The translations under genes were made by a program, and so were the position numbers. A DNA stretch of 47,093 nucleotides from Methanobacteriota archaeon (GTDB lineage Archaea > Thermoplasmatota > E2 > DHVEG-1), in NCBI GenBank assembly GCA_026394495.1, contig JAPKYE010000004.1, positions 1 through 47,093 on the forward strand, written 5' to 3'. The first letter of the stretch is position 1, and each line of letters begins with the position of its first letter. This document shows, one piece after another, positions 35,847 to 43,310 of this stretch. A model generated the notes under the pieces. It had not been told where the DNA came from. It did not search any database and was given only the letters and a program-made list of their open reading frames with translations.

Positions 35847-36228
35847 AACAAGATGAACAACTGTGTTTTAAAAGAAAATTTAATCCCAATAAATCCTGAT
35901 GATTGAAATTTTGATACAGCTATAGATAAAAACGTCATCTGTACAAGGAGACCGGTCAATGGAGGCTTTATCTGTTAATGTATCTTCAATTATTTACAAA
36001 GTATCGTTACTGATAAATTAAAGGAAATACTTTAAAAGGAAAATTATTCTTGCATTCAAAAACCCGACAAAAGTATTTATAACTCTTGCATATTTGATCA
36101 TCTGTATTTAAGTGTGAGATGTGGGTGATTTGGTAGGAGAGATAAGTGGATTACAGCACAGTGGTTTTAAATAGTGGTAATTATATAAATAAAATATAAA
36201 AAATAGCGTATATGAGGTGAAGATAGAT
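35847..36228 (+). other. Intergenic region without recognised gene
   Basis: About 380 bases. Several short frames, none convincing; one encodes NYLQSIVTDKLKEIL before a stop and may be debris of a lost gene. An AT-rich TATA-like tract (36180-36206) and GAGGTGA (36214-36220) precede the next gene. No island repeat copy found here. Confidence 0.4.
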
Positions 36229-37131
36229 ATGACGTCCGTTTCTAATTCTAATGAGGCATTGAAATATGCTTCCTATTTGGTGATTGCAAAATATCGAGAA
36301 AAAAAAGGGAGATCACCGTCAGGTCTCTATTTCAACAAACTCATGTCGTTAACACATCGTATACTATTGGAGAAAGGAATAAACATACGCCTTCCTCATT
36401 ACTGGTATCGCTATGGGGATCAAGTTCATATCCATAGTATGCCCCATAACCTGGTTTGGAATCATGAAAGTCCTGTAAAAACAACTGTAGACTGGCGATA
36501 TGAAAAACCTATTTTAATAAGAGATAGCACGTTTGATCTAATCGATCAGACAGTTGAACAGTTAACAAATCAATATGCCGGAAAGGAGAAACAACTAATT
36601 GAGAAAGTATACAATTATGCACCTTTTACATTTCAACGGGAAATTCTCGATCTTCGAGAAATCATCTACGGATGGAAAAATGCGTTTAATTGGGATAGCA
36701 AAACATATAAAAGAATTTCCAAACAGATAATCCTTAAAGCATTTGAAACATTCCCTGAAAAAGATTTTCCGGAGTTAAAATCCCAATATGTTATCTTAAA
36801 GAATTTAATTACAGTTCATCTGGAGAAAGAAAACTGGGATTTCAAGCTCTTTGAAAGTGCATGTATCACATTTTGGTTCTCCTTTTGCTATTATCTCCGA
36901 CTTAAAAAAGGTGCATCTGAAAATATTCCAAAAGAAACTGTATCACATTGGGAAAGTATACTCGCATTTGAACATTTACGATATCGACGGATTATGGCTG
37001 ATCTTATTATGCAAGCTAGTGAAAAGAATTCGAAGATCACGGAGAATAAAGTTCTTGTGAGGGAATATAACTGGCGATTGAAGGATTTGGATGAAGCAAA
37101 ACATCTCATCGATGAATTTGTTCTTACGTGA
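36229..37131 (+). CDS. Putative antitoxin of a PIN-domain module (weakly SocA/Panacea-like)
   Basis: 300 residues from ATG 36229, with GAGGTGA 8 bases upstream; GTG 36217 is less likely. The N-terminal ~75 residues (ALKYASYLVIAKYREKKG, FNKLMSLTHRILLEKG, LPHYWYRYGDQV) resemble only in pattern the Panacea/SocA antitoxin fold: helix, (x)NKLM(x)LxH, then a YxYG turn. The rest is helical with an aromatic core (FWFSFCYYLRL). It ends 36 bases before a PIN gene on the same strand, so a TA pair is likely. Family not firmly recognised. Confidence 0.55.
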   Translation: MTSVSNSNEALKYASYLVIAKYREKKGRSPSGLYFNKLMSLTHRILLEKGINIRLPHYWYRYGDQVHIHSMPHNLVWNHESPVKTTVDWRYEKPILIRDSTFDLIDQTVEQLTNQYAGKEKQLIEKVYNYAPFTFQREILDLREIIYGWKNAFNWDSKTYKRISKQIILKAFETFPEKDFPELKSQYVILKNLITVHLEKENWDFKLFESACITFWFSFCYYLRLKKGASENIPKETVSHWESILAFEHLRYRRIMADLIMQASEKNSKITENKVLVREYNWRLKDLDEAKHLIDEFVLT

Positions 37132-37167
37132 TAGGCAACGAACAGTATGGTTATGTTGGGTTGAATT

Positions 37168-37557
37168 ATGAACGATCCGTTAATCTTAGATACGTGTGTT
37201 TTTAGTGATAAGGATTTTCTCTATAAGCTTCGAACATATCATGGACGAAAAATTTTGCCCGCAGTTGCGTACTCTGAGCTTTGCGTTCATTATGTAAATA
37301 ATAAGAAAAAGAGCCCTCAGGACCTTGATCGGTTATTGAATCAAATAGACATTGAGGTCGATCAGTTGAATAAATTACGAGCCCAATATGCTGCTCTTTA
37401 TTCTAAGGATGGTAAAGATTTTAAATTACATAATCGGGATTATCTTATTGGAGCACATGCCTATCCTCCACCTCGCAAGATGATTACGATGAATAAAAAG
37501 GATTTTTGGTTTCTAAATAATGTGTACACTCCAGAGGAAATTAGTAAAAAATTTTAA
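37168..37557 (+). CDS. PIN-domain ribonuclease toxin
   Basis: 129 residues. PIN core: LILDTCVF (Asp8), AYSELCVHY (Glu near 38), HNRDYLIGAHA (Asp near 91) and TMNKKDFWFL (the usual T-x-[ND]-x-x-D-F). All four acidic positions are present, so the nuclease appears intact. Probable RNase toxin paired with the upstream 300-residue protein, an unusually large partner for a PIN. Start ATG 37168 without a clear ribosome site. Confidence 0.8.
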   Translation: MNDPLILDTCVFSDKDFLYKLRTYHGRKILPAVAYSELCVHYVNNKKKSPQDLDRLLNQIDIEVDQLNKLRAQYAALYSKDGKDFKLHNRDYLIGAHAYPPPRKMITMNKKDFWFLNNVYTPEEISKKF

Positions 37558-37572
37558 TTCTACATTCTCTAA

Positions 37573-37872
37573 AACAGTGTAATAAATGATAAATATAGTG
37601 TAAAAAGATCATTAACAAGACTACCGCTTATTTATGATAAAGCAGCCCGTTTGCTGTGTGAATTAACACAGATTCATGCCTTTGAGAGTGGAAATAAACG
37701 AACCGCTTTTCTTACGACAAAAAAATTTATTCTTGAAAATAAAGGAAAATTTACTATACCTGACACGGCTAGTAATGTTAAGGTCATGATTGGTGTACGG
37801 GAAAAGTATTATACTTATGATGAATTAAAAGAGTGGATTAAATATGGTAAAATCAAAAGATTTGAAAGATAA
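37573..37872 (+). pseudogene. 5'-truncated Doc/Fic-family toxin
   Basis: The core motif HAFESGNKRTAF (Doc-type H-x-F-x-x-G-N-K-R-T) is clear. Upstream in frame, TRLPLIYDKAARLLCELTQI matches the usual Y.t.feKAA.L...i..n helix, but the frame has no ATG/GTG start and is closed by TAA at 37570-37572. The first ~35 residues of a normal Doc are missing. The only start in frame is TTG 37651 inside the domain. The catalytic loop Lys is present, but the protein is probably dead. Confidence 0.65.
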
Positions 37873-37978
37873 CATCTCAGAAGAAACAAAGAAAAAAATC
37901 GCTGATGATGAGTTCCGAGAAATTGTGAAAATAGCCAAAGGTCATAAAAAAACATTGAGTGCATTGGCTAAGCATTGA
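37844..37978 (+). CDS. Small 44-residue protein overlapping the Doc remnant
   Basis: MVKSKDLKDNISEETKKKIA followed by DDEFREIVKIAKGHKKTLSALAKH. Starts 29 bases inside the Doc frame. Charged, helical, with a basic tail, the size of a small antitoxin. Position behind the toxin remnant suggests an antitoxin or its fragment. No family recognised. Confidence 0.4.
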   Translation: MVKSKDLKDNISEETKKKIADDEFREIVKIAKGHKKTLSALAKH

Positions 37979-38449
37979 ACGTACTATGTGCACATATTTT
38001 TTTTAACTTATTACATTAAGGAAGAAATCCGCAACGTAAGGGTTTTGGTTGATATTGATTGCTTCGTCAGATGGTGATGGATCTGTAGGAGTATGGAGAG
38101 GTTGACTTACAACAAATGAAAATTCAGATGACGCGTTTGGTGTTAAGGAATATCTCATATGTCTACGATTTTCAGATTTCAGATGCTGATCTCAAAAATA
38201 GTTAGATCAATAAACGTCGATACTACTTGTTTTTTTTTGTATAAAATACAATCTTTTGTTTTGGTCTATTTCAAGAGGTAATGTGGGTTTTAAGCATTTG
38301 AGCTTAGACATAAAACGATTTCGTCTCTAGAAAAATTAAATTTTGAGGGTGTCTGGAAAAATTCGCTGGAGTATCAGATGACAGATCTTTCTGATGTCTA
38401 TGTGGTTTTTATTGATGTATTTGAGTTTTCAAAAGAATGAAAAAAATCA
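37979..38449. other. Gene-poor stretch with coding debris
   Basis: About 470 bases. The minus strand has a 51-codon frame (38003-38158, MRYSLTPNASSEFSFVVSQP...) of uncertain reality. The plus strand at about 38293-38440 has HLSLDI and, after a one-base shift, SSLEKLNFEGVWKNSLEYQM ending FEFSKE. This resembles the sequence after repeat R4 (40133-40200, HLSLDIIDVISGK) at about two thirds of bases. It is probably remnant of a gene once present in two places. Confidence 0.4.
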
Positions 38450-38860
38450 TTACTCGATAATTCTGAGCAAATCCGAGGTTGAAACTACCTTTACTTTGTC
38501 TTGTCTTTTCAATGCTTTATCATTGGACCAAAGTGGTATTTCTAAGTGCAATGCCAACCCTATAAAGGGGGCATCCTCTTTTGAGGTATCTGATAAAAAA
38601 GATTTTGCATCATCAAATTCTTTCCGAAAAGTTGATTGGGGCATAGTTTTAATAAGAGAATGCATTATTTTTCGTATGCGATTAAATTCCTTTTTTGTGA
38701 TGTCCGATTTATCGCATATTTCATCCATATATTTGATCAATTCAGTAAATGTTTCTTGTGGCGCATATAATGTTAATGATGTGCCAACGATGATTTTCCT
38801 TGTAGATGAATCTGATTTGAAAAACGAAAACAGTGCATTGGTATCTACGACGAGTTCCAT
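38450..38860 (-). CDS. vapC: VapC-type PIN toxin
   Basis: 136 residues. LVVDTNALFSFF (Asp6), QETFTELIKY (Glu near 40), DAPFIGLAL (Asp near 95) and WSNDKAL (Asp near 114) give the PIN metal site. It follows a ribbon-helix-helix VapB by 13 bases on the minus strand. RNase toxin neutralised by VapB. Intact. Confidence 0.87.
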   Translation of the reverse strand: MELVVDTNALFSFFKSDSSTRKIIVGTSLTLYAPQETFTELIKYMDEICDKSDITKKEFNRIRKIMHSLIKTMPQSTFRKEFDDAKSFLSDTSKEDAPFIGLALHLEIPLWSNDKALKRQDKVKVVSTSDLLRIIE

Positions 38861-38873
38861 GTCTCTTGGTTCC

Positions 38874-39098
38874 TTAATATTTTTTTACGATTTCTTTTTT
38901 TAGACGTTTTCCTAAATCTATGCAATCTTCATCTGTTAGTTTGCTGTCTACAAGCACTTCGTCTAGTTCTTTTAGTAATTCAAGTCGTTTGATTTTTTGA
39001 GAAAGCAGGATACCTGTTAAACGAGACCAATTAATTTCTGGGAATTTATTCATTTTCGCTTTTAATTCTTTCGGGACGGAGATTGTTATGTTGGCCAT
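38874..39098 (-). CDS. vapB: VapB-type ribbon-helix-helix antitoxin
   Basis: 74 residues from ATG 39098, chosen because GAGGAA precedes it; a longer frame reaching 39257 runs over the operator and repeat R3. N-terminal ANITISVPKELKAKMNKFPE is the DNA-binding RHH strand and helix, then WSRLTGILLSQKIKRLEL. The C-terminus would wrap VapC. Autoregulation is likely through the palindrome 14 bases upstream. Confidence 0.85.
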   Translation of the reverse strand: MANITISVPKELKAKMNKFPEINWSRLTGILLSQKIKRLELLKELDEVLVDSKLTDEDCIDLGKRLKKEIVKKY

Positions 39099-39111
39099 TG
39101 CAAATTCCTCA

Positions 39112-39130
39112 CAATATTTATTAAATATTG
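39112..39130. promoter_or_regulatory. Perfect palindrome upstream of vapB
   Basis: CAATATTTATTAAATATTG: perfect 9-base arms around one T, 14 bases before the vapB start. Probable binding site of the RHH antitoxin; it also covers the likely TATA region. Confidence 0.7.
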
Positions 39131-39232
39131 TATATGCTGTGTAAATATATATTGATTTCGGTCGTTTTAATATAACAACACAATTTCTGCTGTAATCGGC
39201 GTCATTCTGATGGTTGCCATCGATATCACCAT

Positions 39233-39290
39233 GGTAGCGGCCTGGGAGATGAATCATTCACAAAAGAAACCAGTATGATACCTGTGGTTT
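39233..39290 (+). repeat. Island repeat copy R3
   Basis: GGTAGCGGCCTGGGAGATGA at the start and CCTGTGGTTTGA at the end. Encodes GSGLGDESFTKETSMIPVV then TGA. The 5' GAACG part is lost or diverged. Separates vapBC from the DUF433/DUF5615 module; GAATATATA follows as in R2. Confidence 0.85.
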
Positions 39291-39410
39291 GAGATTGAAT
39301 ATATACGGATCCCATTTTTTGAGATATTTACATCAAACATAAAAATTAACGAACTCGGAATTTTTTGTCAACACAATCTTTAAATACGATGTTTTCCTTT
39401 TTTAGTTCAT

Positions 39411-39653
39411 ATGAAAATTGAGATTGATAAAAATATTATTATTGACCCTGAAATTTGTCATGGAAAACCCACATTCAAAGGAACAAGAATCATGGTCTGG
39501 CAAGTCCTTGAAATGATGGAATCAGGCGCAAGTGTAAAAGAAATCACCGAAGCATTTCCATCACTGACACCTAAAGCGATTAAAGCAGCTCTTCACTACG
39601 CGGTAACAATTACAAGAGGAACGAATAATGTCGTCATCAATGTTGGCGCGTAA
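39411..39653 (+). CDS. DUF433 antitoxin
   Basis: 80 residues: IIIDPEICHGKPTFKGTRI then VLEMMESGASVKEI and YPxLT-like FPSLTPKAIKAALHYA, the full DUF433 signature. These helix-turn-helix-like proteins pair with DUF5615 PIN-like toxins. A TTTAAATA box at 39379-39386 lies ~28 bases before the ATG with no ribosome site, so the mRNA is probably leaderless. The toxin gene starts 26 bases inside it. Confidence 0.9.
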   Translation: MKIEIDKNIIIDPEICHGKPTFKGTRIMVWQVLEMMESGASVKEITEAFPSLTPKAIKAALHYAVTITRGTNNVVINVGA

Positions 39654-39951
39654 ATTCATCCTTGACGAAAATGTTCATAGGAAACTCGAACGTTTTCTTT
39701 TATCAAAAAATTATGATGTATGTATCATTCCAAAAGGAGCGAAAAACGGTGTTCTTGCAGCTAAATCAAAAACAGAGAAACGAATTTTCGTAACTAATGA
39801 TTCTGATTTTACAACCTATTCAAAAGAATCTATTTTCTGTGTCAATTGGCTTCGTATCCCTCAGTTTAAACCTGAATCACTTAGCCTCTTTTTCGAAGAT
39901 GTTAAAAAACACTGTAAACAAGGATCTTGCAGGAACTCTAATAATTCTTAA
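39628..39951 (+). CDS. DUF5615 PIN-like toxin with a frameshifted C-terminus
   Basis: 107 residues. FILDENVHRKLERFLLSKNYDV is the DUF5615 start, and RIFVTNDSDF is the conserved TxDxDF. The last residues (CKQGSCRNSNNS) do not look like the family. In the next frame the bases from about 39905 encode NKDLAGTLIILKEESFEI, the expected C-terminal strand, ending at TAA 39992-39994. A single-base indel near 39905-39915 therefore altered the tail. The catalytic part is intact; activity uncertain. Confidence 0.8.
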   Translation: MSSSMLARKFILDENVHRKLERFLLSKNYDVCIIPKGAKNGVLAAKSKTEKRIFVTNDSDFTTYSKESIFCVNWLRIPQFKPESLSLFFEDVKKHCKQGSCRNSNNS

Positions 39952-40012
39952 AGAAGAATCCTTTGAAATATCATCATTGTCCAGTAAACAATAAATTATC
40001 TTTCTATTTAAT

Positions 40013-40076
40013 GAACGTGCCAGCAGCTTGGGGAGACGAATCATTCATAGAAGAAAACGGAAGATACCGGTGGTTT
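40013..40076 (+). repeat. Island repeat copy R4
   Basis: GAACGTGCCAGCAGCTTGGG at the start and TACCGGTGGTTTGAGA at the end. Two small indels disrupt the common frame, but each part still reads: ERASSLG, then WGDESFIEEN. Lies between the DUF5615 and AbrB/PIN modules. A frame of 89 codons (39963-40232) runs through it but is probably chance plus debris. Confidence 0.8.
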
Positions 40077-40293
40077 GAGAGGGAAAATACAATTTTTAGT
40101 TCAGCTTTATTCAATAAGAAATGTGAATTTATGCATCTGAGTTTAGATATAATAGATGTTATCTCTGGAAAAATAAAATATGATGGGGGTACGGAAGAAA
40201 CGATTGGAACAATCTATACGATCATTGAATAATTGAATAGGTTCTTACTCCATATTTTAGCAATTAAAACTTGCATTTTAACCCAAAAAGATA

Positions 40294-40315
40294 TAAGGTA
40301 AGAAATCCTTACTTA
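40294..40315. promoter_or_regulatory. Inverted repeat upstream of the AbrB antitoxin
   Basis: TAAGGTAAG-AAATC-CTTACTTA: GTAAG/CTTAC arms, extended to 8 bases with one bulged G. 16 bases before the start codon. Operator candidate for the AbrB protein. Confidence 0.45.
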
Positions 40316-40331
40316 ATAGTAGTGATAGAAT

Positions 40332-40583
40332 ATGCCGGTAGTCGTTAAAGTAACTAGTAAAGGACAATTCACCCTCCCCATGCAATACCGGAAACATCTC
40401 GGTATCAATAAAGATTCATATATCCTCATAGACGAAGTAGGAAATTTTCTTGTCCTGGAAAAACTCCAAAAACTTGATCAAATCACTAAAATCCTCTCCG
40501 CAAAAGCAAAAGAAAAAAAGATCACAAAAGAAGAACTCCTTAAAACACTGAAGAAAATACAGGCGGAGAAATGGAACGAATGA
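40332..40583 (+). CDS. SpoVT/AbrB-type antitoxin
   Basis: 83 residues. VVKVTSKGQFTLPMQYRKHLGI is the swapped-hairpin AbrB/MazE DNA-binding motif. The C-terminal helix (ILSAKAKEKKITKEELLKTL) would bind the toxin. The PIN gene starts 13 bases inside its end. Intact while the PIN partner is broken. Confidence 0.9.
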   Translation: MPVVVKVTSKGQFTLPMQYRKHLGINKDSYILIDEVGNFLVLEKLQKLDQITKILSAKAKEKKITKEELLKTLKKIQAEKWNE

Positions 40584-40981
40584 GGATCTTCCTCGATGCA
40601 AACATTCTCGTTTCCGGCATTATCTTCAAAGGAAAAGAACACGAATTACTCACCAAAAACAAAAACCTACTTTTTCTAACATCTGAAGATGCTCTCGATG
40701 AAACAAAAGCAGTAATTACATAAAAATTCCCTGAATCTAGAGAACTAGTTGAAATATTTCTAAATATTTTGGATCTCACAGTTATAAAACGAAAAGAATA
40801 TTTGAATAAACTCCACGAACATGCAATTGTCCGAGATAGAAATGACAGACATATCCTCGCCGCAGCCACGATAGGAAAAGTAGACTATATTGTAACAGGA
40901 GATAACGACTTACTTATTCTTAAAAAATATCACAACATCTCTATTATACAAGCAAAAAAGATGCTATCTCTTTTAAAATAA
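40571..40981 (+). pseudogene. PIN-domain toxin interrupted by an in-frame TAA
   Basis: Start MERMRIFLDANILVSGIIFK (metal Asp in FLDAN). It reaches TAA at 40721-40723 (codon 51) and then continues in the same frame to 40981. The distal part keeps RDRNDRHILAAATIGKVDYI and VTGDNDLL, the remaining PIN acidic motifs. One nonsense change therefore inactivates an otherwise complete 136-codon PIN gene. Confidence 0.85.
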
Positions 40982-41033
40982 AACCCCCGCCTCAGAAAAA
41001 ATCTTTATAATGATTCAATCATTTTTACAGAGT

Positions 41034-41093
41034 AAGGCAACGGTCTTGGAGATGAATCATTTACGGAAGAAACCAAGATGATACCGGTGGTTT
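41034..41093 (+). repeat. Island repeat copy R5
   Basis: AAGGCAACGGTCTTGGAGAT at the start and CCGGTGGTTTGAGA at the end. Encodes GNGLGDESFTEETKMIPVV then TGA, the cleanest copy. From GGA onward it differs from R1 at one base up to the terminal TTT. Separates AbrB/PIN from the ATPase. Confidence 0.87.
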
Positions 41094-41174
41094 GAGAGTA
41101 AATGTAATCAAGTGAAATAGAAACAACACATATGATACATTCCATAAAAAAAAGTTTGTCATTGTAAACAGCAA

Positions 41175-41189
41175 ACTTTATAATAAAGT
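41175..41189. promoter_or_regulatory. Perfect palindrome over the ATPase promoter
   Basis: ACTTTAT-A-ATAAAGT, 7-base arms, centred 25 bases before the ATG at 41207, where the TATA box of a leaderless gene would lie. Operator candidate. Confidence 0.5.
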
Positions 41190-41206
41190 CTGTCATTACA
41201 TAATGT

Positions 41207-42493
41207 ATGAATGTTGAAGAAATAAAGCGCATCGTGACCACTCAAAAAGAAGAAATCACTGAAACATTCCAACGAGAAAAAATCATCAACAGGCAGATAC
41301 CCAATACACAACTCATACAAGCATTACAACACCCCAATATCCTTGCAATACTCGGTGTGAGACGATCAGGAAAATCGATCTGTTCGATACTCGTTCTGCA
41401 AGAAAAAAAATATGGATATATCAACTTCGATGATGAACGTATCATCAACATCAAACCTGAAGAACTTGAATATGTCCTCCAAGCATTCTATGAGCTGTAT
41501 GGATCAGACGTAGAATATGTTATTCTCGATGAAATTCAAAACGTGGAAAACTGGGAATTATTTGCCAATAGATTACGAAGAACAAAAAAAGTTATAGTGA
41601 CAGGTAGTAACTCCAAACTTTTATCTGGCGAATTAGCAACACATTTAACCGGTAGATATATGGATTTCACGCTCTACCCGTTTTCTTTTCAAGAATTTCT
41701 AGAACTACAAAATATAAAACCAACAAAAGAAGATTTTTATTCAACGAAAAAAATCTCAGACATCAAGGAAAAACTCAGAACATATTTTTCACTTGGTGGA
41801 TTTCCGGAAGCATATAAATTTGGAAAAACTATGCCTATGAGAACATATCAGGATATCATCCAAAAAGACATTCTTTTACGATATAAAATAAAAAATAAAG
41901 CAACGTTTACAGAACTAGCAAAATACCTTGTATCAAACTTCTCGCATGAAATAACGTATAATAAATTAAAAAACATAACATCTATTAAAAACGTTCATAC
42001 CATAAAAAACTACGTCAATTACCTCTCTAACGCCTACCTCATCATCATTCTCGAACGATTTTCATTTAAATTAAAAAACCAGATGATAGCACCAAAAAAG
42101 ATATATTGTATTGATACAGGGATTATCAATTCTGTTGCTTTTAGTTTCTCTGAGGATTTTGGAAGAATGATGGAAAATTTAGTTGCCGTCGAGTTGCTAA
42201 GAAGGAAATCATACGGGACTCCAAATACAGAACTGTATTACTGGAAAAATCACCAACAACAGGAAGTAGACTTTGTCATCAAAAAAGGTAAAAACATTGA
42301 ACAATTAATCCAGGTAACCTCAGCGTCGGAAAGTAGTCAGATTGAGAAACGAGAATACACGGGATTAATGAAAGCATCTGAGGAACTCCGATGTAAAAAT
42401 CTGTTGATGATTACTTGGGATTACGAAATAAAAGAAACCATTGTCGGAAAAGAGATCTCATTTATTCCCCTCTGGAAATGGCTCCTCTCTTAA
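41207..42493 (+). CDS. AAA+ ATPase with DUF4143 domain
   Basis: 428 residues. Walker A GVRRSGKS at 50-57 and Walker B YVILDEIQ with Asp108-Glu109. Sensor TGSNSKLLSGELATHLTGRY and YPFSFQEFL are typical. The C-terminal DUF4143 half contains IYCIDTGIINSV, ENLVAVELLRR, YYWKNHQQQEVDFVI, a PD-(D/E)xK-like nuclease pattern. This family is common in archaeal accessory regions; its exact role (defence or addiction) is unknown. It is the only gene between repeats R5 and R6, so a one-gene module. Confidence 0.92.
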   Translation: MNVEEIKRIVTTQKEEITETFQREKIINRQIPNTQLIQALQHPNILAILGVRRSGKSICSILVLQEKKYGYINFDDERIINIKPEELEYVLQAFYELYGSDVEYVILDEIQNVENWELFANRLRRTKKVIVTGSNSKLLSGELATHLTGRYMDFTLYPFSFQEFLELQNIKPTKEDFYSTKKISDIKEKLRTYFSLGGFPEAYKFGKTMPMRTYQDIIQKDILLRYKIKNKATFTELAKYLVSNFSHEITYNKLKNITSIKNVHTIKNYVNYLSNAYLIIILERFSFKLKNQMIAPKKIYCIDTGIINSVAFSFSEDFGRMMENLVAVELLRRKSYGTPNTELYYWKNHQQQEVDFVIKKGKNIEQLIQVTSASESSQIEKREYTGLMKASEELRCKNLLMITWDYEIKETIVGKEISFIPLWKWLLS

Positions 42494-42598
42494 TAGAAGT
42501 TCAATTCTTTTTTCAAGATCAGAAAAGGATGTTTGTAGAGCATTCACTATCGGGAAATGATTACATCGTTGAAGATGTGTTGAAATAGTTTTTTTGTT

Positions 42599-42663
42599 GA
42601 ACGTGGCAGGGGATCTGGAAGAAGAATCATTCATGGAAGAAACCAAGATGACGATAGTGGTTT
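42599..42663 (+). repeat. Island repeat copy R6
   Basis: GAACGTGGCAGGGGATCTGG at the start and GATAGTGGTTTCAGAATAA at the end. After a one-base indel the common frame resumes: GDLEEESFMEETKMTIVVSE then TAA. Lies between the ATPase and the RelE/DUF2683 module. Confidence 0.8.
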
Positions 42664-42710
42664 CAGAATAAAAAAATTAAAGTAAATGATTAAACGTTTT
42701 CAGTTCGTTC

Positions 42711-42992
42711 TTAATCTTTATTTTTTGTATAAATACTATCATGATGATCAAAGTCATAGAAGAGGACGACATCTCGTTTCTTATCATATTTGAACACAAG
42801 GACAAAATGAGTATTGATATGAACACTCTTTAGATGTTGTAAGGGTTTATGGAGATTTTTATAATGCTCAACGTCGACACTAATAAGAATTTCTTCCATC
42901 TTCTTCATGAGGATAGTATACCGATGACGATCTTTTTTAAATAATTTTACGAGTATTTTATGTAGATGTTCGTCGATAAAGTATTCACGCAT
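42711..42992 (-). CDS. RelE/ParE-superfamily toxin
   Basis: 93 residues. FKKDRHRYTILMKKMEEIL is the helical hairpin, and NLHKPLQHLKSVHINTHFVLVFKYDKK gives the L....V.i...fvlvf core of RelE mRNA interferases. DVVLFYDFDHHDSIY is the terminal strand with His residues near the active site. Overlaps the antitoxin gene by 8 bases. Intact. Confidence 0.82.
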   Translation of the reverse strand: MREYFIDEHLHKILVKLFKKDRHRYTILMKKMEEILISVDVEHYKNLHKPLQHLKSVHINTHFVLVFKYDKKRDVVLFYDFDHHDSIYTKNKD

Positions 42993-43230
42993 GTTCTATC
43001 TCATCTTTTAATGATTTTAGTGAAGAATATCGTTTGAGTTTACCACGTTTTTCAATATTAATGATTTTTTCGACATATTCAGGTCGAAACTCAGTTTCCA
43101 AGAACGCTGCTTCATATTGGGTGATCACATGTTCGATAGCTTGGGATTTATCTTTGAATCCGTATTTTGCTTTAACAATATTTAAAATTCGATTTGCATG
43201 ATCTTTAATGTGTATAACCGCTTGCACCAT
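42985..43230 (-). CDS. DUF2683-type antitoxin
   Basis: 81 residues. MVQAVIHIKDHANRILNIVK, AKYGFKDKSQAIEHVITQYE and FRPEYVEKIINIEKRGKLK match DUF2683, a family usually upstream of RelE-like toxins in archaea. N-terminal strand plus helices resemble a ribbon-helix-helix. An inverted repeat lies 11 bases upstream. Overlaps the toxin by 8 bases. Confidence 0.85.
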   Translation of the reverse strand: MVQAVIHIKDHANRILNIVKAKYGFKDKSQAIEHVITQYEAAFLETEFRPEYVEKIINIEKRGKLKRYSSLKSLKDEIEHA

Positions 43231-43240
43231 ATTACATCAA

Positions 43241-43256
43241 ATATACATTAGTATAT
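43241..43256. promoter_or_regulatory. Inverted repeat upstream of the DUF2683/RelE module
   Basis: ATATAC-ATTA-GTATAT, perfect 6-base arms, 11 bases upstream of the antitoxin start (minus strand). Operator candidate. Confidence 0.5.
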
Positions 43257-43310
43257 TCTAAGTATATAAATGTTATTTGTATCAAGGATGAAAACATCAT
43301 CTCCGAATGT

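Noticed and set aside
39099-39257. N-terminal extension of the VapB frame up to 39257
   Set aside because: It would run through the palindromic operator and repeat R3, while the ATG at 39098 has a ribosome site and begins exactly at the RHH domain.
39963-40232. 89-codon frame through repeat R4 as a gene
   Set aside because: It starts at TTG without a ribosome site, joins repeat sequence to debris related to 38.3 kb, and does not match the repeat's own frame throughout.
33589-42663. Island repeats as a CRISPR array
   Set aside because: Copies are 0.7-4.4 kb apart, diverged and separated by genes; there are no uniform spacers and no cas genes.
33589-42663. Island repeats as classical integron attC sites
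   Set aside because: AAC near the start and GTT near the end could pair, but the flanking bases do not fit RYYYAAC/GTTRRRY, the coding frame explains the conservation, and no IntI-like gene is in the window.
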